Shown: positions 8,018 to 15,412 of the stretch, in pieces | Layout: each line of letters begins with the position of its first letter | Numbering within the stretch: position 1 is the first letter of the stretch | Assembly (NCBI GenBank): GCA_036821485.1 | Contig: DAISJM010000056.1 | Coordinates: forward strand, 1 to 17,569 | Reading direction: 5' to 3' | Source of the DNA: DAISJM01 sp036821485 | GTDB taxonomy: Bacteria > Verrucomicrobiota > Kiritimatiellia > CAIQIC01 > JAGNIJ01 | DNA: 17,569 nucleotides | Translations under genes and position numbers: made by a program | Notes under the pieces: generated by a model | The model's input: only the letters and a program-made list of their open reading frames with translations | Database searches by the model: none | What the model was told of the DNA's origin: nothing

Positions 8018-8036
8018 TTTTCCAAGGGTTGGAAAA
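8018..8036. repeat. Palindrome TTTTCCAAGGGTTGGAAAA, copy A
   Basis: Eight-base arms TTTTCCAA/TTGGAAAA around a GGG spacer, five bases upstream of the alkD start codon. Identical, spacer included, to copy B; the centres are 31 bp apart, about three helical turns. Confidence 0.9.
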
Positions 8037-8048
8037 TGACGCCTGCAT

Positions 8049-8067
8049 TTTTCCAAGGGTTGGAAAA
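8049..8067. repeat. Palindrome TTTTCCAAGGGTTGGAAAA, copy B
   Basis: Second identical copy; its symmetry extends one further T/A pair on each side (8048-8068). It begins directly after the PHP gene stop codon. On the transcript it could fold into an 8-9 bp hairpin, but no long U-run follows, so it is not a textbook terminator. Confidence 0.9.
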
Positions 8068-8069
8068 AC

Positions 8070-8906
8070 TCAGCCGCGCCGGGTTTCAAGCCGGTCAATC
8101 GTGTCTTCAGGCACCTTCAGCGAACCAAACCCACGGCCCAACTTGATGTCCGGGGTCAGCGCACCATGAAAATCAGACCCGCCCGTCGGCACCAAGTCGT
8201 GCTTCACCGCAAGCTTGAGGTACGACTCCACCATTTCCCGGGTGTGCTCACTGTAGTACGTCTCGACGCCGCCCAGACCCTTGGCCCGCAGCTCGCCGAG
8301 CAGTTGGTCCAACGCCTCGGTTCCAAGATTGAGCGTGAACGGATGAGCCAGAACAGATACCCCGCCGGCGGAGCGTATGAGTTCGACGGCATCCTCGGCC
8401 GTCAGCCGACAACGATCCACGTACGCCGCCTTGCCCTTGCCAAGATACTTGTCGAACGCCTGGTTCTTGTCGGTCACGTAGCCCTTCGCGAGCAGTGCCT
8501 GCGCAAAGTGTGGCCGGCCAACAACGTCTTCGCCGGCATACGATGCAACTTCATCCCACGTGATGCTGAACCCCAGCGCCTGAAGCTTCTTCAGAATCTC
8601 CGCATTTCGCGTTTCGCGTCCGTCGCGCATCCATTGCAGGCGCTCGTTGAGAAGCGTGGCCGCGGGATCAATCAAGTAGCCGAGCATGTGCATCGTGCCG
8701 CCCTTGAAATCGGCGCTGATCTCCACACCGGCCACGGGGCGAATACCCACAGCGCTTGCGGCCTCGATGAATCGCGGCACGCCTGCCGTGGTGTCGTGAT
8801 CCGTCAGGGCGAGCCCGGTGATGCCGCTGCGCTTCGCCTCCTGGATCAGATCTTCGGGGGTTAGCGAGCCATCGGAGAAGGTTGAGTGACAGTGAAGATC
8901 AATCAT
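8070..8906 (-). CDS. PHP-domain metal-dependent phosphoesterase (YciV/RNase AM-like)
   Basis: A 278-residue protein of the polymerase-and-histidinol-phosphatase (PHP) superfamily. The metal-binding set is complete: HCHSTFSDGS at the N-terminus (H5, H7, D12), TDHD (36-38), GVEIS (E62), MHMLGY (H73), GRPHFAQ, VLAHPF and GGSDFHG near the end. The order and length match the YciV group, whose E. coli member is a 5'-3' exonuclease on short RNAs and 3',5'-nucleotide phosphatase. Substrate assignment here is by family only. The ATG overlaps the stop of the LacI-type gene by 4 bp (ATGA), with AAGGAG about 12 bases upstream. Alternatives are histidinol phosphatase or a DNA polymerase X/III PHP domain, but neither the size nor the 'EDVVGRPHFA' block favours them. 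Confidence 0.9.
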   Translation of the reverse strand: MIDLHCHSTFSDGSLTPEDLIQEAKRSGITGLALTDHDTTAGVPRFIEAASAVGIRPVAGVEISADFKGGTMHMLGYLIDPAATLLNERLQWMRDGRETRNAEILKKLQALGFSITWDEVASYAGEDVVGRPHFAQALLAKGYVTDKNQAFDKYLGKGKAAYVDRCRLTAEDAVELIRSAGGVSVLAHPFTLNLGTEALDQLLGELRAKGLGGVETYYSEHTREMVESYLKLAVKHDLVPTGGSDFHGALTPDIKLGRGFGSLKVPEDTIDRLETRRG

Positions 8907-9973
8907 GCAGGGCCGCGTCTCCTTCCGGGTGCGGCCAGCGAGTTCCGATCCATGAACTGCGTCTCGATCACGCGCGTCTGCGGTTTCGCCGCGAGGGACT
9001 CATCCGCCAACACATCCAGCAGAAGTCCAGCCGCTTCGTAACCGATCTTGTAAGGCACTTGCCGCACCGTGGAGATCGGAGGCTCGTTCTCCTCCATCTC
9101 GGCGCAATCGTCGAACGCTACAAGGCTGACGGCGTCGGGCATCTTCAACCCGAGGGAGCGCAGCGCCTCGGCCGCGCCAAGCGCCATGTCGGCGTTGCAG
9201 GCAAAGAATGCCGTCACATCCGGCTGCTCAAGGACCATGCGGTGCACGGCGTGGAAAGCCTCGCGCCGGTTGTAGTGCGCCACGGCCACCAGTTCCTTAT
9301 CAAACGGAATACGAGCCACAGCGAGCGCGTCCTTGTAGCCGGCCAGTCGTTCAAGCGATTCGACGTGATTGGTGTCGAAAGTCAACGCGGCGATCCGGCG
9401 GTGTCCCAAGGCGATGAGTTTCTGCACGGCCTCAGCGGAGCCTTTCCGATTGGGCACAACCACCCGGTTTACCTTGTCGCCACAGGCCGTCTCGCCCATG
9501 ACAACGATCGGTACATCGGCCCGGGAAAGGTCGAGTGGATAGGTGTCGTAGGTCATCGGCGCGGCCAGCAGCAGCCCTTCGGCCAGCTTGCCCTTCACAA
9601 GATCGAGGCTCTTCTCCATCGGCGGCTTCTTGCGCGATGCAGAGTTGTGCAGGAGCAAGTCGTAGCCGCGCTCCTCTACACATTCGAGCACCCCTTGGAA
9701 CAGTTCCTTGAAGTAGAAGGAACTGAACATGTACTCGAGTGGGATGATGACGCCGATGAGCTTGGTCTTGCCGGTGAAGAATCGCTTCGCAAGCGTGTTG
9801 GGCCGGAAACCCATCTCGCGCACTGCTTGCATGACTTTCTTCCGGGTGGCGTCGCTGACGTAAGGATGGTCGTTCAAGACACGCGACACCGTCATCTTCG
9901 AAAGACCAGTACGGTCCGCGATGTCCTTCGTCGTGACAGCAGGCTCGTTCTTGCGTAAGGGTTTCTTTTTCAT
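8903..9973 (-). CDS. LacI-family transcriptional regulator
   Basis: A 356-residue DNA-binding repressor. The N-terminal helix-turn-helix spans about residues 14-40 (TTKDIADRTGLSKMTVSRVL), followed by a hinge-helix region near 57-70 (RPNTLAKRFFTGKT) and a periplasmic-binding-protein-like effector domain starting with KLIGVIIP. Effector-domain landmarks such as GHRRIAALTF and VAFDDCAE are present. No sugar transporter or catabolic gene is adjacent, so the ligand is unknown. The gene lies 58 bp after tkt and overlaps the PHP gene by 4 bp, suggesting it is read from the tkt transcript or from a promoter not recognised here. A pentose- or sugar-phosphate-related role is a guess from the tkt neighbour. 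Confidence 0.93.
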   Translation of the reverse strand: MKKKPLRKNEPAVTTKDIADRTGLSKMTVSRVLNDHPYVSDATRKKVMQAVREMGFRPNTLAKRFFTGKTKLIGVIIPLEYMFSSFYFKELFQGVLECVEERGYDLLLHNSASRKKPPMEKSLDLVKGKLAEGLLLAAPMTYDTYPLDLSRADVPIVVMGETACGDKVNRVVVPNRKGSAEAVQKLIALGHRRIAALTFDTNHVESLERLAGYKDALAVARIPFDKELVAVAHYNRREAFHAVHRMVLEQPDVTAFFACNADMALGAAEALRSLGLKMPDAVSLVAFDDCAEMEENEPPISTVRQVPYKIGYEAAGLLLDVLADESLAAKPQTRVIETQFMDRNSLAAPGRRRGPA

Positions 9974-10031
9974 GCGATGACCACCCGGCCAGTACGATAC
10001 CCGCTTTCCGCAGGAAAATCCACTAGTCCGG

Positions 10032-12026
10032 TTACATCTTCTCGGCCAGCAATTCCCGGGCCACGCCTAGCACGTTGGCGGCCGTAAACCCGAACTTCTC
10101 TGCAAGCACCTTGGCCGGCGCCGAAGCGCCGAAGTGATTCAGCCCCACCACGCGCCCACCGGGACCCACATATCGTTCCCAACCCATCGTACAGGCGGCC
10201 TCGACGGCCACACGCCTGGCACAGGCCGGTGGCAGCACGCTCTCACGGTATTCAGCCGTCTGCTTCTCGAAAAGATCCCACGAAGGCATACTCACCACGC
10301 GGACTTTCACGCCGTCCTTCGCCAGCGCCTGCCCCGCTTCTAGGGCGATCGCCAGTTCCGAGCCGGAGCCGATCAGGATGATGTCCGGGGCCCCGCCCTG
10401 TTCCCAAATAGTGTACGCGCCTTTGTGCAGACCTGCAGCAGGTGCATACCGCGAACGGTCGAGCGTCGGCAGCGCCTGTCTCGTCAGCACCAGGCCTGTC
10501 GGGCCATGCCGATGAGCCAGCGCGGCAAGCCACGCCTCGGCAGTCTCTGTCGCATCGGCCGGACGGATGACGCTCAGATTCGGAATCGCGCGCAACCCGG
10601 CGAGCTGCTCGATCGGCTGATGGCTGGGGCCATCTTCGCCAAGAAAGATGCTGTCGTGGGTCAACACGTAAACCGCGGGTTGCTCCATCATCGCCGCGAG
10701 CCGGATCGAAGGCTTGAAGTAGTCGGAGAAGATCAGGAACGTTCCGCCATACACCTGCCAGCCGCCGTGCAACAACATGCCGTTCATCACAGAGCCCATC
10801 GCATGCTCACGAATGCCGAAATGGAGATTGCGGCCGAGATAGGACTGCGGACCGACCGACGCCTCGCCCTTGAGCGTGGTGTTGTTGCTGGGACCAAGGT
10901 CGGCCGAACCGCCCACCAGTTGAGGAATCGCCTTCGCGAGATATTGCAGCACCGTTCCGGATGCCTGGCGCGTCGCCAGCGCCTTCGCGGGATCGAATGT
11001 GGGCATGCCCTTGCGGAGTTCATCGATCGAAGGCACGCTGAAGTGCTTCTTGAACTCCGCCGCAAGCTCCGGATGCTTCGTGCCGTAGAGCGCCAGCCGT
11101 TCCTTCCAGTTGGCCGCCCGCTTTTCCATCTCCGCGCGACGCGCGCGGAACTTGGCATAGACTTCCTCGGGGATGTTGAAATCCTTGTCTTCCGGCAGGC
11201 CCAGCGCCTTCTTCGTGGCCTTGATCTCCTCGGCACCCAGCGGTGAGCCGTGACTCTCGCTGGAATCCTGCAGGTGCGGGCTGCCCTTCGCGATATGCGT
11301 GTGACCGATGATCAGGGTGGGCCGTTTCTTCTCGCCAAGCGCCGCGGTAAGCGCGCCCTCAATCGCCGCGTGATCGTGACCATCGATTTCGAGCACGTTC
11401 CAGTGATAGCCCTCAAAGCGGCAGCGGACATCGTCGCTATAGGCGAGATCCGTGGAGCCCTCGATCGTGATGCGGTTGCTGTCGTAGAAAACGACGAGCT
11501 TGTGCAATCCGAGATGTCCGGCCAGCGAGAGCGCCTCATGCGAGACGCCTTCCATGAGGTCGCCGTCGCCTGCGATCACGTAGGTGTGGTGATCGACGAT
11601 CGGATGCCCTTCGCGGTTGAACTTGGCGGCGAGCATCGCCTCGGCGAGCGCCATGCCGACCGCATTGCCGCAACCCTGGCCCAACGGGCCGGTCGTGGTT
11701 TCGACGCCGGGCGTCAGACCTACCTCCGGATGACCCGGCGTGCGGCTGCCCCACTGCCGGAAATTGCGAAGATCATCCAGCGAGAGACCGTAGCCCGCAA
11801 GGTGAAGCAGGCTGTAGATCAGCATCGAGCCGTGCCCGGCGGATTGCACGTAGCGGTCGCGATCCGGCCACAGCGGATCGGCGGGGTTGTACTTCAGGAA
11901 CTTGAGGAAGAGGATCGTGGCAAAATCGGCTGCGCCCATCGGCATGCCGGGATGGCCCGAGTTGGCCTTTTGGACGCCATCCATTGCAAGCCCACGAATC
12001 GTATTAGCTACCAGGTTGATATCCAT
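10032..12026 (-). CDS. tkt: Transketolase
   Basis: Thiamine-diphosphate enzyme of the non-oxidative pentose phosphate pathway, moving two-carbon ketol units between sugar phosphates in the cytoplasm. At 664 residues it is normal length. Seen in order: H25 in NSGHPG, AGHGSML (H65), TPGHPE (H99), GPLGQG, the cofactor and magnesium motif GDGDLMEG (153-160) with N184, and the catalytic glutamate E407 in HFGIREHAMG. The C-terminal domain with VVSMPSWDLF completes the protein. I chose ATG 12026, preceded by GGAG; the open frame reaches 31 codons further upstream but has no homology there. It heads a co-directional run with the LacI-type, PHP, alkD and kinase-like genes. Confidence 0.96.
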   Translation of the reverse strand: MDINLVANTIRGLAMDGVQKANSGHPGMPMGAADFATILFLKFLKYNPADPLWPDRDRYVQSAGHGSMLIYSLLHLAGYGLSLDDLRNFRQWGSRTPGHPEVGLTPGVETTTGPLGQGCGNAVGMALAEAMLAAKFNREGHPIVDHHTYVIAGDGDLMEGVSHEALSLAGHLGLHKLVVFYDSNRITIEGSTDLAYSDDVRCRFEGYHWNVLEIDGHDHAAIEGALTAALGEKKRPTLIIGHTHIAKGSPHLQDSSESHGSPLGAEEIKATKKALGLPEDKDFNIPEEVYAKFRARRAEMEKRAANWKERLALYGTKHPELAAEFKKHFSVPSIDELRKGMPTFDPAKALATRQASGTVLQYLAKAIPQLVGGSADLGPSNNTTLKGEASVGPQSYLGRNLHFGIREHAMGSVMNGMLLHGGWQVYGGTFLIFSDYFKPSIRLAAMMEQPAVYVLTHDSIFLGEDGPSHQPIEQLAGLRAIPNLSVIRPADATETAEAWLAALAHRHGPTGLVLTRQALPTLDRSRYAPAAGLHKGAYTIWEQGGAPDIILIGSGSELAIALEAGQALAKDGVKVRVVSMPSWDLFEKQTAEYRESVLPPACARRVAVEAACTMGWERYVGPGGRVVGLNHFGASAPAKVLAEKFGFTAANVLGVARELLAEKM

Positions 12027-12095
12027 TTTTGCTCCGCAGAATATACACGAAAAAGCGGCGAATTCCTCCTCCGCCGGGCCGGTTGAGAAGGTTGC

Positions 12096-12124
12096 CCTGT
12101 AACAAACCAGCGACTGCAAGTCAA
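12096..12124 (-). promoter_or_regulatory. Probable tkt promoter sharing its -35 sequence with lysS
   Basis: On the minus strand TTGACT (12119-12124) is followed 17 bp later by a weak -10, TACAGG (12096-12101), preceded by TG one base away (extended -10 style). The -35 lies within the same 15-bp sequence found at the lysS promoter. The leader to the tkt ATG would be about 65 bases. The weak -10 keeps confidence low. Confidence 0.4.
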
Positions 12125-12181
12125 GGAAGGGCGAATCGCAGCGGGAATGGCTAATGGGTCATGGTTGACGGTTCATCTGAT

Positions 12182-12207
12182 CTTTGTGCCTCTGCCCCTT
12201 TGTGCCT
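12182..12207 (+). repeat. Short direct repeat CTTTGTGCCT x2 in the tkt/methyltransferase intergenic region
   Basis: The 10-base unit CTTTGTGCCT occurs at 12182-12191 and 12198-12207 (16-bp period), within a T/C/G-rich, low-complexity stretch (about 12150-12240). The 243-bp gap between tkt and the methyltransferase holds this, the tkt promoter and nothing else I recognise; no convincing promoter for the plus-strand gene is seen. Confidence 0.6.
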
Positions 12208-12269
12208 TCCCTTCTCTCCGTCACGTTCTCGCTTGTTCCACTACCCGAAACCGCGTAATCATTCACCCC

Positions 12270-13136
12270 ATGCAGATCGACGTGGCTGTCAGCGACTGGC
12301 CAGAATACGAACTCCTCGATTCCGGAAACTGCCGGAAGCTGGAGCGGTTCGGCAAGCACGTGGTCATTCGCGGCGAGCCCAAGGCCTGGTGGAAACCCGA
12401 CCTGCCGGAATCGGAGTGGAGCCGTGCCGTGGCCGTCCATCAGGACGGCCGTGGATGGACCATGCGCGGGCAGGTCTCTCGCGAATGGCCGCTCCACTAC
12501 GGCGACCTTACACTGCAGGCCCGTTTCACCGAAACATCCAAGCACGTCGGCGTGTTCCCGGAGCAGTCGCCGCACTGGCAATGGATGCAGGCCAAAATCA
12601 AGCAGGCGCACAACAAGAACAACCCGCGGCTTCTGAACCTCTTCGGATATACCGGCGTCGCCTCGCTGGTCGCCGCGGCCGCCGGCTGCGCCGTCACTCA
12701 CGTGGATGCCTCGAAGCCGGCCATCACTTGGGCGCGCGCGAACCAGCAGCTTTCCAACCTGACCGACCGCACGATCCGCTGGATCCTTGACGACGCAACC
12801 AAGTACGTGACGCGCGAGATCCGACGCGGTGTGCGCTACGACGCCATTCTTCTCGATCCCCCCTCCTTTGGCCGGGGACCGAACCGCGAACTCTGGAAGG
12901 TCGAGAAGCAGTTGACCGACCTTCTCGACATCTGCCGCCAGGTGCTGACGGACAATCCGTTGTTCATCATTCTCACGATGTACAACATCGAAGCGTCGTC
13001 GCTGATGATCGGGAACCTGTTGAGCGACACAATGCACGACCGTGGCGGGCGCGTGAAAGTCGGCGAACTCGCGCTGAAGCACAAACACTCCGACCGCTTC
13101 CTGCCCCTCTCCATCTTCGGGCGCTGGGAGGCCTGA
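12270..13136 (+). CDS. Class I SAM-dependent RNA methyltransferase (RlmI/RlmK-like catalytic domain)
   Basis: A 288-residue Rossmann-fold methyltransferase, the only plus-strand gene seen here. Motif I LNLFGYTGV (122-130), the acidic residue D146 in HVDASKPA and the motif IV LLDPPSFGRG (D196-PPSF) are typical of the RlmI/YccW and RlmKL group that methylates 23S rRNA bases. The N-terminal region (1-110) has the beta-rich 'RGEPKAWW' and 'GVFPEQSPHW' segments seen in short homologues; there is no PUA domain as in RlmI. The target is therefore not assignable beyond RNA, probably rRNA. I chose ATG 12270 because conservation begins at 'VSDWPEYELLDSG'; the 41 codons upstream come from the repeat-rich intergenic stretch. 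No Shine-Dalgarno is visible, which is unusual beside its neighbours. Confidence 0.85.
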   Translation: MQIDVAVSDWPEYELLDSGNCRKLERFGKHVVIRGEPKAWWKPDLPESEWSRAVAVHQDGRGWTMRGQVSREWPLHYGDLTLQARFTETSKHVGVFPEQSPHWQWMQAKIKQAHNKNNPRLLNLFGYTGVASLVAAAAGCAVTHVDASKPAITWARANQQLSNLTDRTIRWILDDATKYVTREIRRGVRYDAILLDPPSFGRGPNRELWKVEKQLTDLLDICRQVLTDNPLFIILTMYNIEASSLMIGNLLSDTMHDRGGRVKVGELALKHKHSDRFLPLSIFGRWEA

Positions 13137-13148
13137 ACACCCATCTGC

Positions 13149-13186
13149 TGGAAAAAGCAACGGGGCCACCCGTTGGGATGGCCCCG
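13149..13186 (-). terminator. Intrinsic terminator after the PEP-CTERM gene
   Basis: Perfect 8-bp stem CGGGGCCA (13161-13168) with TGGCCCCG (13179-13186), with extra CCC/GGG pairing in the loop. Read on the minus strand it is followed by TTGCTTTTTCC, giving a U-rich tail 22 bases past the PEP-CTERM stop. It sits at the convergent junction with the methyltransferase gene and may also slow plus-strand transcription, though no T-run follows on that side. Confidence 0.8.
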
Positions 13187-13208
13187 CCAAAGATTGCTTA
13201 TGAGATCC

Positions 13209-13913
13209 TCAGGTCTTCTTGTTGCGGCGCCAGCGCAGAATGGCGACACCGGCCAAGCCAATCAAGGCGAATGAGGAAGGCTCCGGAATCTGCTGCGACG
13301 TGCCGACCATGTCAAAGATCGTGTCCCTGCCCGCCACGCCATCGCTCTGAATGGTGATCTTGTCAATGTTCGAGAAATCAGCACCGGCGCTGAAGTCCGA
13401 GTAACTGAACCACACCCAAGTGCTCATGTCGCCGCCCATCGGGTTGCTCTTGCTGAGCGTGCTCGTTCCCAAGCCAGTGGTCGTGACAGAGACCGTGGTT
13501 GTTCCAGCGATATCCGAGAACAGGAAGAGAATCCCGATGGAGTCATTGGTGCCGTTCTGGGTCAGATCCAGATTCAGGTCCGTGCTGTTGCCGTAGATGA
13601 GATCGAACCAGCCAGCATTGGCGGGCTGCGAGCCAAACCCGCATTTCTGCAGGTTGTCGCCCGGCTGATTGATCTGCAACGTGGTGTTGTCCGTACCGGC
13701 TCGCCAGTTAAGGACCGCATAGCGCTCACCACCGACCGTATTCGTTGTGGAAAGACCCGTATCCGTATCCGAGGCTTGAATGGAACTGTTGTTGACGAAA
13801 AGGCTGACGCCGCCTTCATTGAAATTGTCGATCACGATATCCGCGCGGACAAGCGTTCCACACGAGATCAGGCTCAAGACAAGGAGCGATCCGAAAAGCC
13901 GAAATGTCTTCAT
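13209..13913 (-). CDS. PEP-CTERM sorting-domain exported protein
   Basis: A 234-residue exported protein of unknown function. A signal peptide covers residues 1-24 (MKTFRLFGSLLVLSLIS..., cleavage after LVRA). The mature part is rich in N, T, S, G and D with beta-strand-like alternation and no catalytic motif I can name. The C-terminus is a complete PEP-CTERM signal: PEPSS at 210-214, a hydrophobic helix (FALIGLAGVAILRW) and a basic tail RRNKKT. Such tails are processed by an exosortase (EpsH family) in diderm bacteria making exopolysaccharide; the exosortase gene is not in the window. AAGGGG lies eight bases before the ATG. It is flanked by its own promoter region and a strong terminator, so it is probably a single-gene transcript. 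Confidence 0.9.
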   Translation of the reverse strand: MKTFRLFGSLLVLSLISCGTLVRADIVIDNFNEGGVSLFVNNSSIQASDTDTGLSTTNTVGGERYAVLNWRAGTDNTTLQINQPGDNLQKCGFGSQPANAGWFDLIYGNSTDLNLDLTQNGTNDSIGILFLFSDIAGTTTVSVTTTGLGTSTLSKSNPMGGDMSTWVWFSYSDFSAGADFSNIDKITIQSDGVAGRDTIFDMVGTSQQIPEPSSFALIGLAGVAILRWRRNKKT

Positions 13914-13970
13914 CAGTGTACCCCTTGGTTTCTGAGCGCCCCCTGGTGCTGCTCACGCAGGGGACCAATT

Positions 13971-13995
13971 AATGTCGACTGGTAAAGTAGACATT
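13971..13995. promoter_or_regulatory. Operator-like inverted repeat over the PEP-CTERM gene promoter
   Basis: Ten-base arms AATGTCGACT and AGTAGACATT match at nine of ten positions around GGTAA. The repeat covers the proposed -10 box of the PEP-CTERM promoter, so a repressor bound here would block RNA polymerase. The protein that might bind is unknown. Confidence 0.45.
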
Positions 13996-14012
13996 TGTTT
14001 GCGGATTGGCAA
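13984..14012 (-). promoter_or_regulatory. Putative promoter of the PEP-CTERM gene
   Basis: On the minus strand TTGCCA (14007-14012) stands 17 bp before TACTTT (13984-13989). The -35 matches consensus at five of six bases, the -10 at three of six. It would give a leader of about 65 bases. The 170-bp gap between the two flanking genes contains this and the overlapping inverted repeat, nothing else seen. Confidence 0.4.
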
Positions 14013-14083
14013 GCGCAGAGTCACGCATATCCGTCCATCCATGCTGAGCCATTCGTCAGCCTAAGTCTCTGGGGACGCGTGGC

Positions 14084-15286
14084 TTATTCGTACTGTATGT
14101 CGTCGATGTAGAACACTACCGGGCGAGGCCCGCCTTCCACGATCCACAGGAACGCGGTAATCATTCGACCCATATTCATGCCTTCAACCGAGATTGTGTA
14201 CTGGTGCCATTCCTTGTAGAGCTGTACTTTGCCCAACGTTCGCTTGGCCGTATCGTTGTACTTCTTGCCGATCCCAAGGAGGCCAACCTTGAATTCCGCC
14301 CGTTCGAACCCCGTTTCACCACGCACCCAGAATGTCAGCTTCTTTGCGCCGGTGAGGTTATAACCGCCGGGTACATCGCCCCAGTTATTCGCCGGATCCT
14401 GCCACGCCACACCCGCCCAACGCCCAACGGCATTATACTCAAATCGCATGCATGTGCTGCCGCTGTGCGGGTTCTCCTCCCAGCATTCATTGAGATCGAT
14501 GGCGTCGATATTTCCCATCCACCCGTACGGGTAGTACGGGAACATGCCGTCATCGCAGTCCCCATACAGCCTGAATGGAAATGTTTGCGGGCCCTCCGGC
14601 CGCAGAAGGGCTTGGGGTGTAACCTTCGGCCGTATGCGCGGGACCATCCGGGGAATGCTGGCAACGGCAACCGGTTCCTTCTCCCCCCTCGGCGCGGGTG
14701 CTGTCGCTGCAGGTCGTGTCACCGCCACGCTCTGCGGCGGCGGCATGGCGACTTCCTCAACTGTTTCGCCTTGCGCCGGCATTTTTCCGCTGGGTGTTTC
14801 GACAAGCGAAGGAGCAGTGGCGCGAGACCTGATCGGCGCCATCGTCGAGGGTGCGACCTTTGGCATGAACATGTCCACAAGGACGAAAAGGCTGAGCGCT
14901 ATGGCCAGAAGGAGCGCCCCCGCGCCCTGCAGCACTTTTCGCCTGACCAGCACAACAATGGCCAGCATGAAAACGCCAACCAGAAGAAGCAGCGAGTATG
15001 CACGGATCGCGGGCCAGATGAAGGCCACGTATGCCGCAGCGGCCAGCAACGTCCACATCGCGGGCCCCGGTGCATTGCGCAGTGGCCTCAGCGGGCGCGC
15101 TACCCGAATCCACATCGTCGAAGGCTCATCCTGCCCGCCCTTGGAAAACAGGCGAACCGTCTGGGCCCTCACGGGGATATCGACCGGCTGACCGCACTCA
15201 GGGCATGGAACCTTGTGGCCCGCTCCGCGCGCGTCGACCTCAAGCTTCCTGCTGCAATGTGGACACCTGAAACGTATGTTCCCCAT
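14084..15286 (-). CDS. Zinc-ribbon membrane protein with extracytoplasmic beta-sandwich-like domain
   Basis: A 400-residue protein I do not recognise as a named family. The order is an N-terminal zinc ribbon (C8/C11 and C28/C31, CPHC...CPEC), a short linker, three predicted membrane helices (about 77-94, 97-115 and 119-140), a Pro/Ala-rich spacer (about 145-232), then a 165-residue domain (236-400) closely related to the one in the neighbouring secreted protein. Shared landmarks include NPHSGSTCMRF, WAGVAWQDPANNWGD, YNLTGAKKLTFWVRGE and the final FYIDDIQYE. With a cytoplasmic ribbon and three helices, the C-terminal domain should be outside. The domain resembles galactose-binding-like or carbohydrate-binding jelly rolls in its strand pattern, which is an inference. 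It is preceded by a terminator, so it has its own promoter or is read through. Confidence 0.75.
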   Translation of the reverse strand: MGNIRFRCPHCSRKLEVDARGAGHKVPCPECGQPVDIPVRAQTVRLFSKGGQDEPSTMWIRVARPLRPLRNAPGPAMWTLLAAAAYVAFIWPAIRAYSLLLLVGVFMLAIVVLVRRKVLQGAGALLLAIALSLFVLVDMFMPKVAPSTMAPIRSRATAPSLVETPSGKMPAQGETVEEVAMPPPQSVAVTRPAATAPAPRGEKEPVAVASIPRMVPRIRPKVTPQALLRPEGPQTFPFRLYGDCDDGMFPYYPYGWMGNIDAIDLNECWEENPHSGSTCMRFEYNAVGRWAGVAWQDPANNWGDVPGGYNLTGAKKLTFWVRGETGFERAEFKVGLLGIGKKYNDTAKRTLGKVQLYKEWHQYTISVEGMNMGRMITAFLWIVEGGPRPVVFYIDDIQYE

Positions 15287-15350
15287 CAGCCCCGCCCTCT
15301 TCGGGAACCGCTGCTGTCACCGATGACCATATACCCAAGCTCCATGTGGA

Positions 15351-15387
15351 ATGAAAACGCCCCATCCCGCATTCACGGGATGGGGCG
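15351..15387 (-). terminator. Strong intrinsic terminator after the secreted domain protein
   Basis: Perfect 12-bp stem CGCCCCATCCCG (15358-15369) with CGGGATGGGGCG (15376-15387) around a six-base loop. On the minus strand it is followed by TTTTCATT. It lies 25 bases past the stop of the secreted protein and within the 126-bp gap to the zinc-ribbon gene, separating the two transcripts. Confidence 0.9.
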
Positions 15388-15412
15388 CTTCGTTCAAACC
15401 CTCAAGAAAGGG

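Noticed and set aside
10005..10017. TTTCC-GCA-GGAAA between tkt and the LacI gene as a fourth copy of the palindrome family
   Set aside because: It has the same three-base spacing but lacks the inner AA/TT pairs; a 5-bp palindrome is expected by chance.
12040..12050. TATATT just upstream of tkt as a -10 box
   Set aside because: A start of transcription from here would fall on or after the GGAG ribosome-binding site, and no -35 lies at the right distance.
12159..13190. 343-codon minus-strand open frame opposite the methyltransferase
   Set aside because: The plus-strand frame has clear SAM-binding and DPPSF motifs; the minus frame has none.
14030..14062. GCTGA...TCAGC inverted repeat after the zinc-ribbon gene as a terminator
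   Set aside because: The stem is short, the loop long, and there is no T-run on the minus strand.
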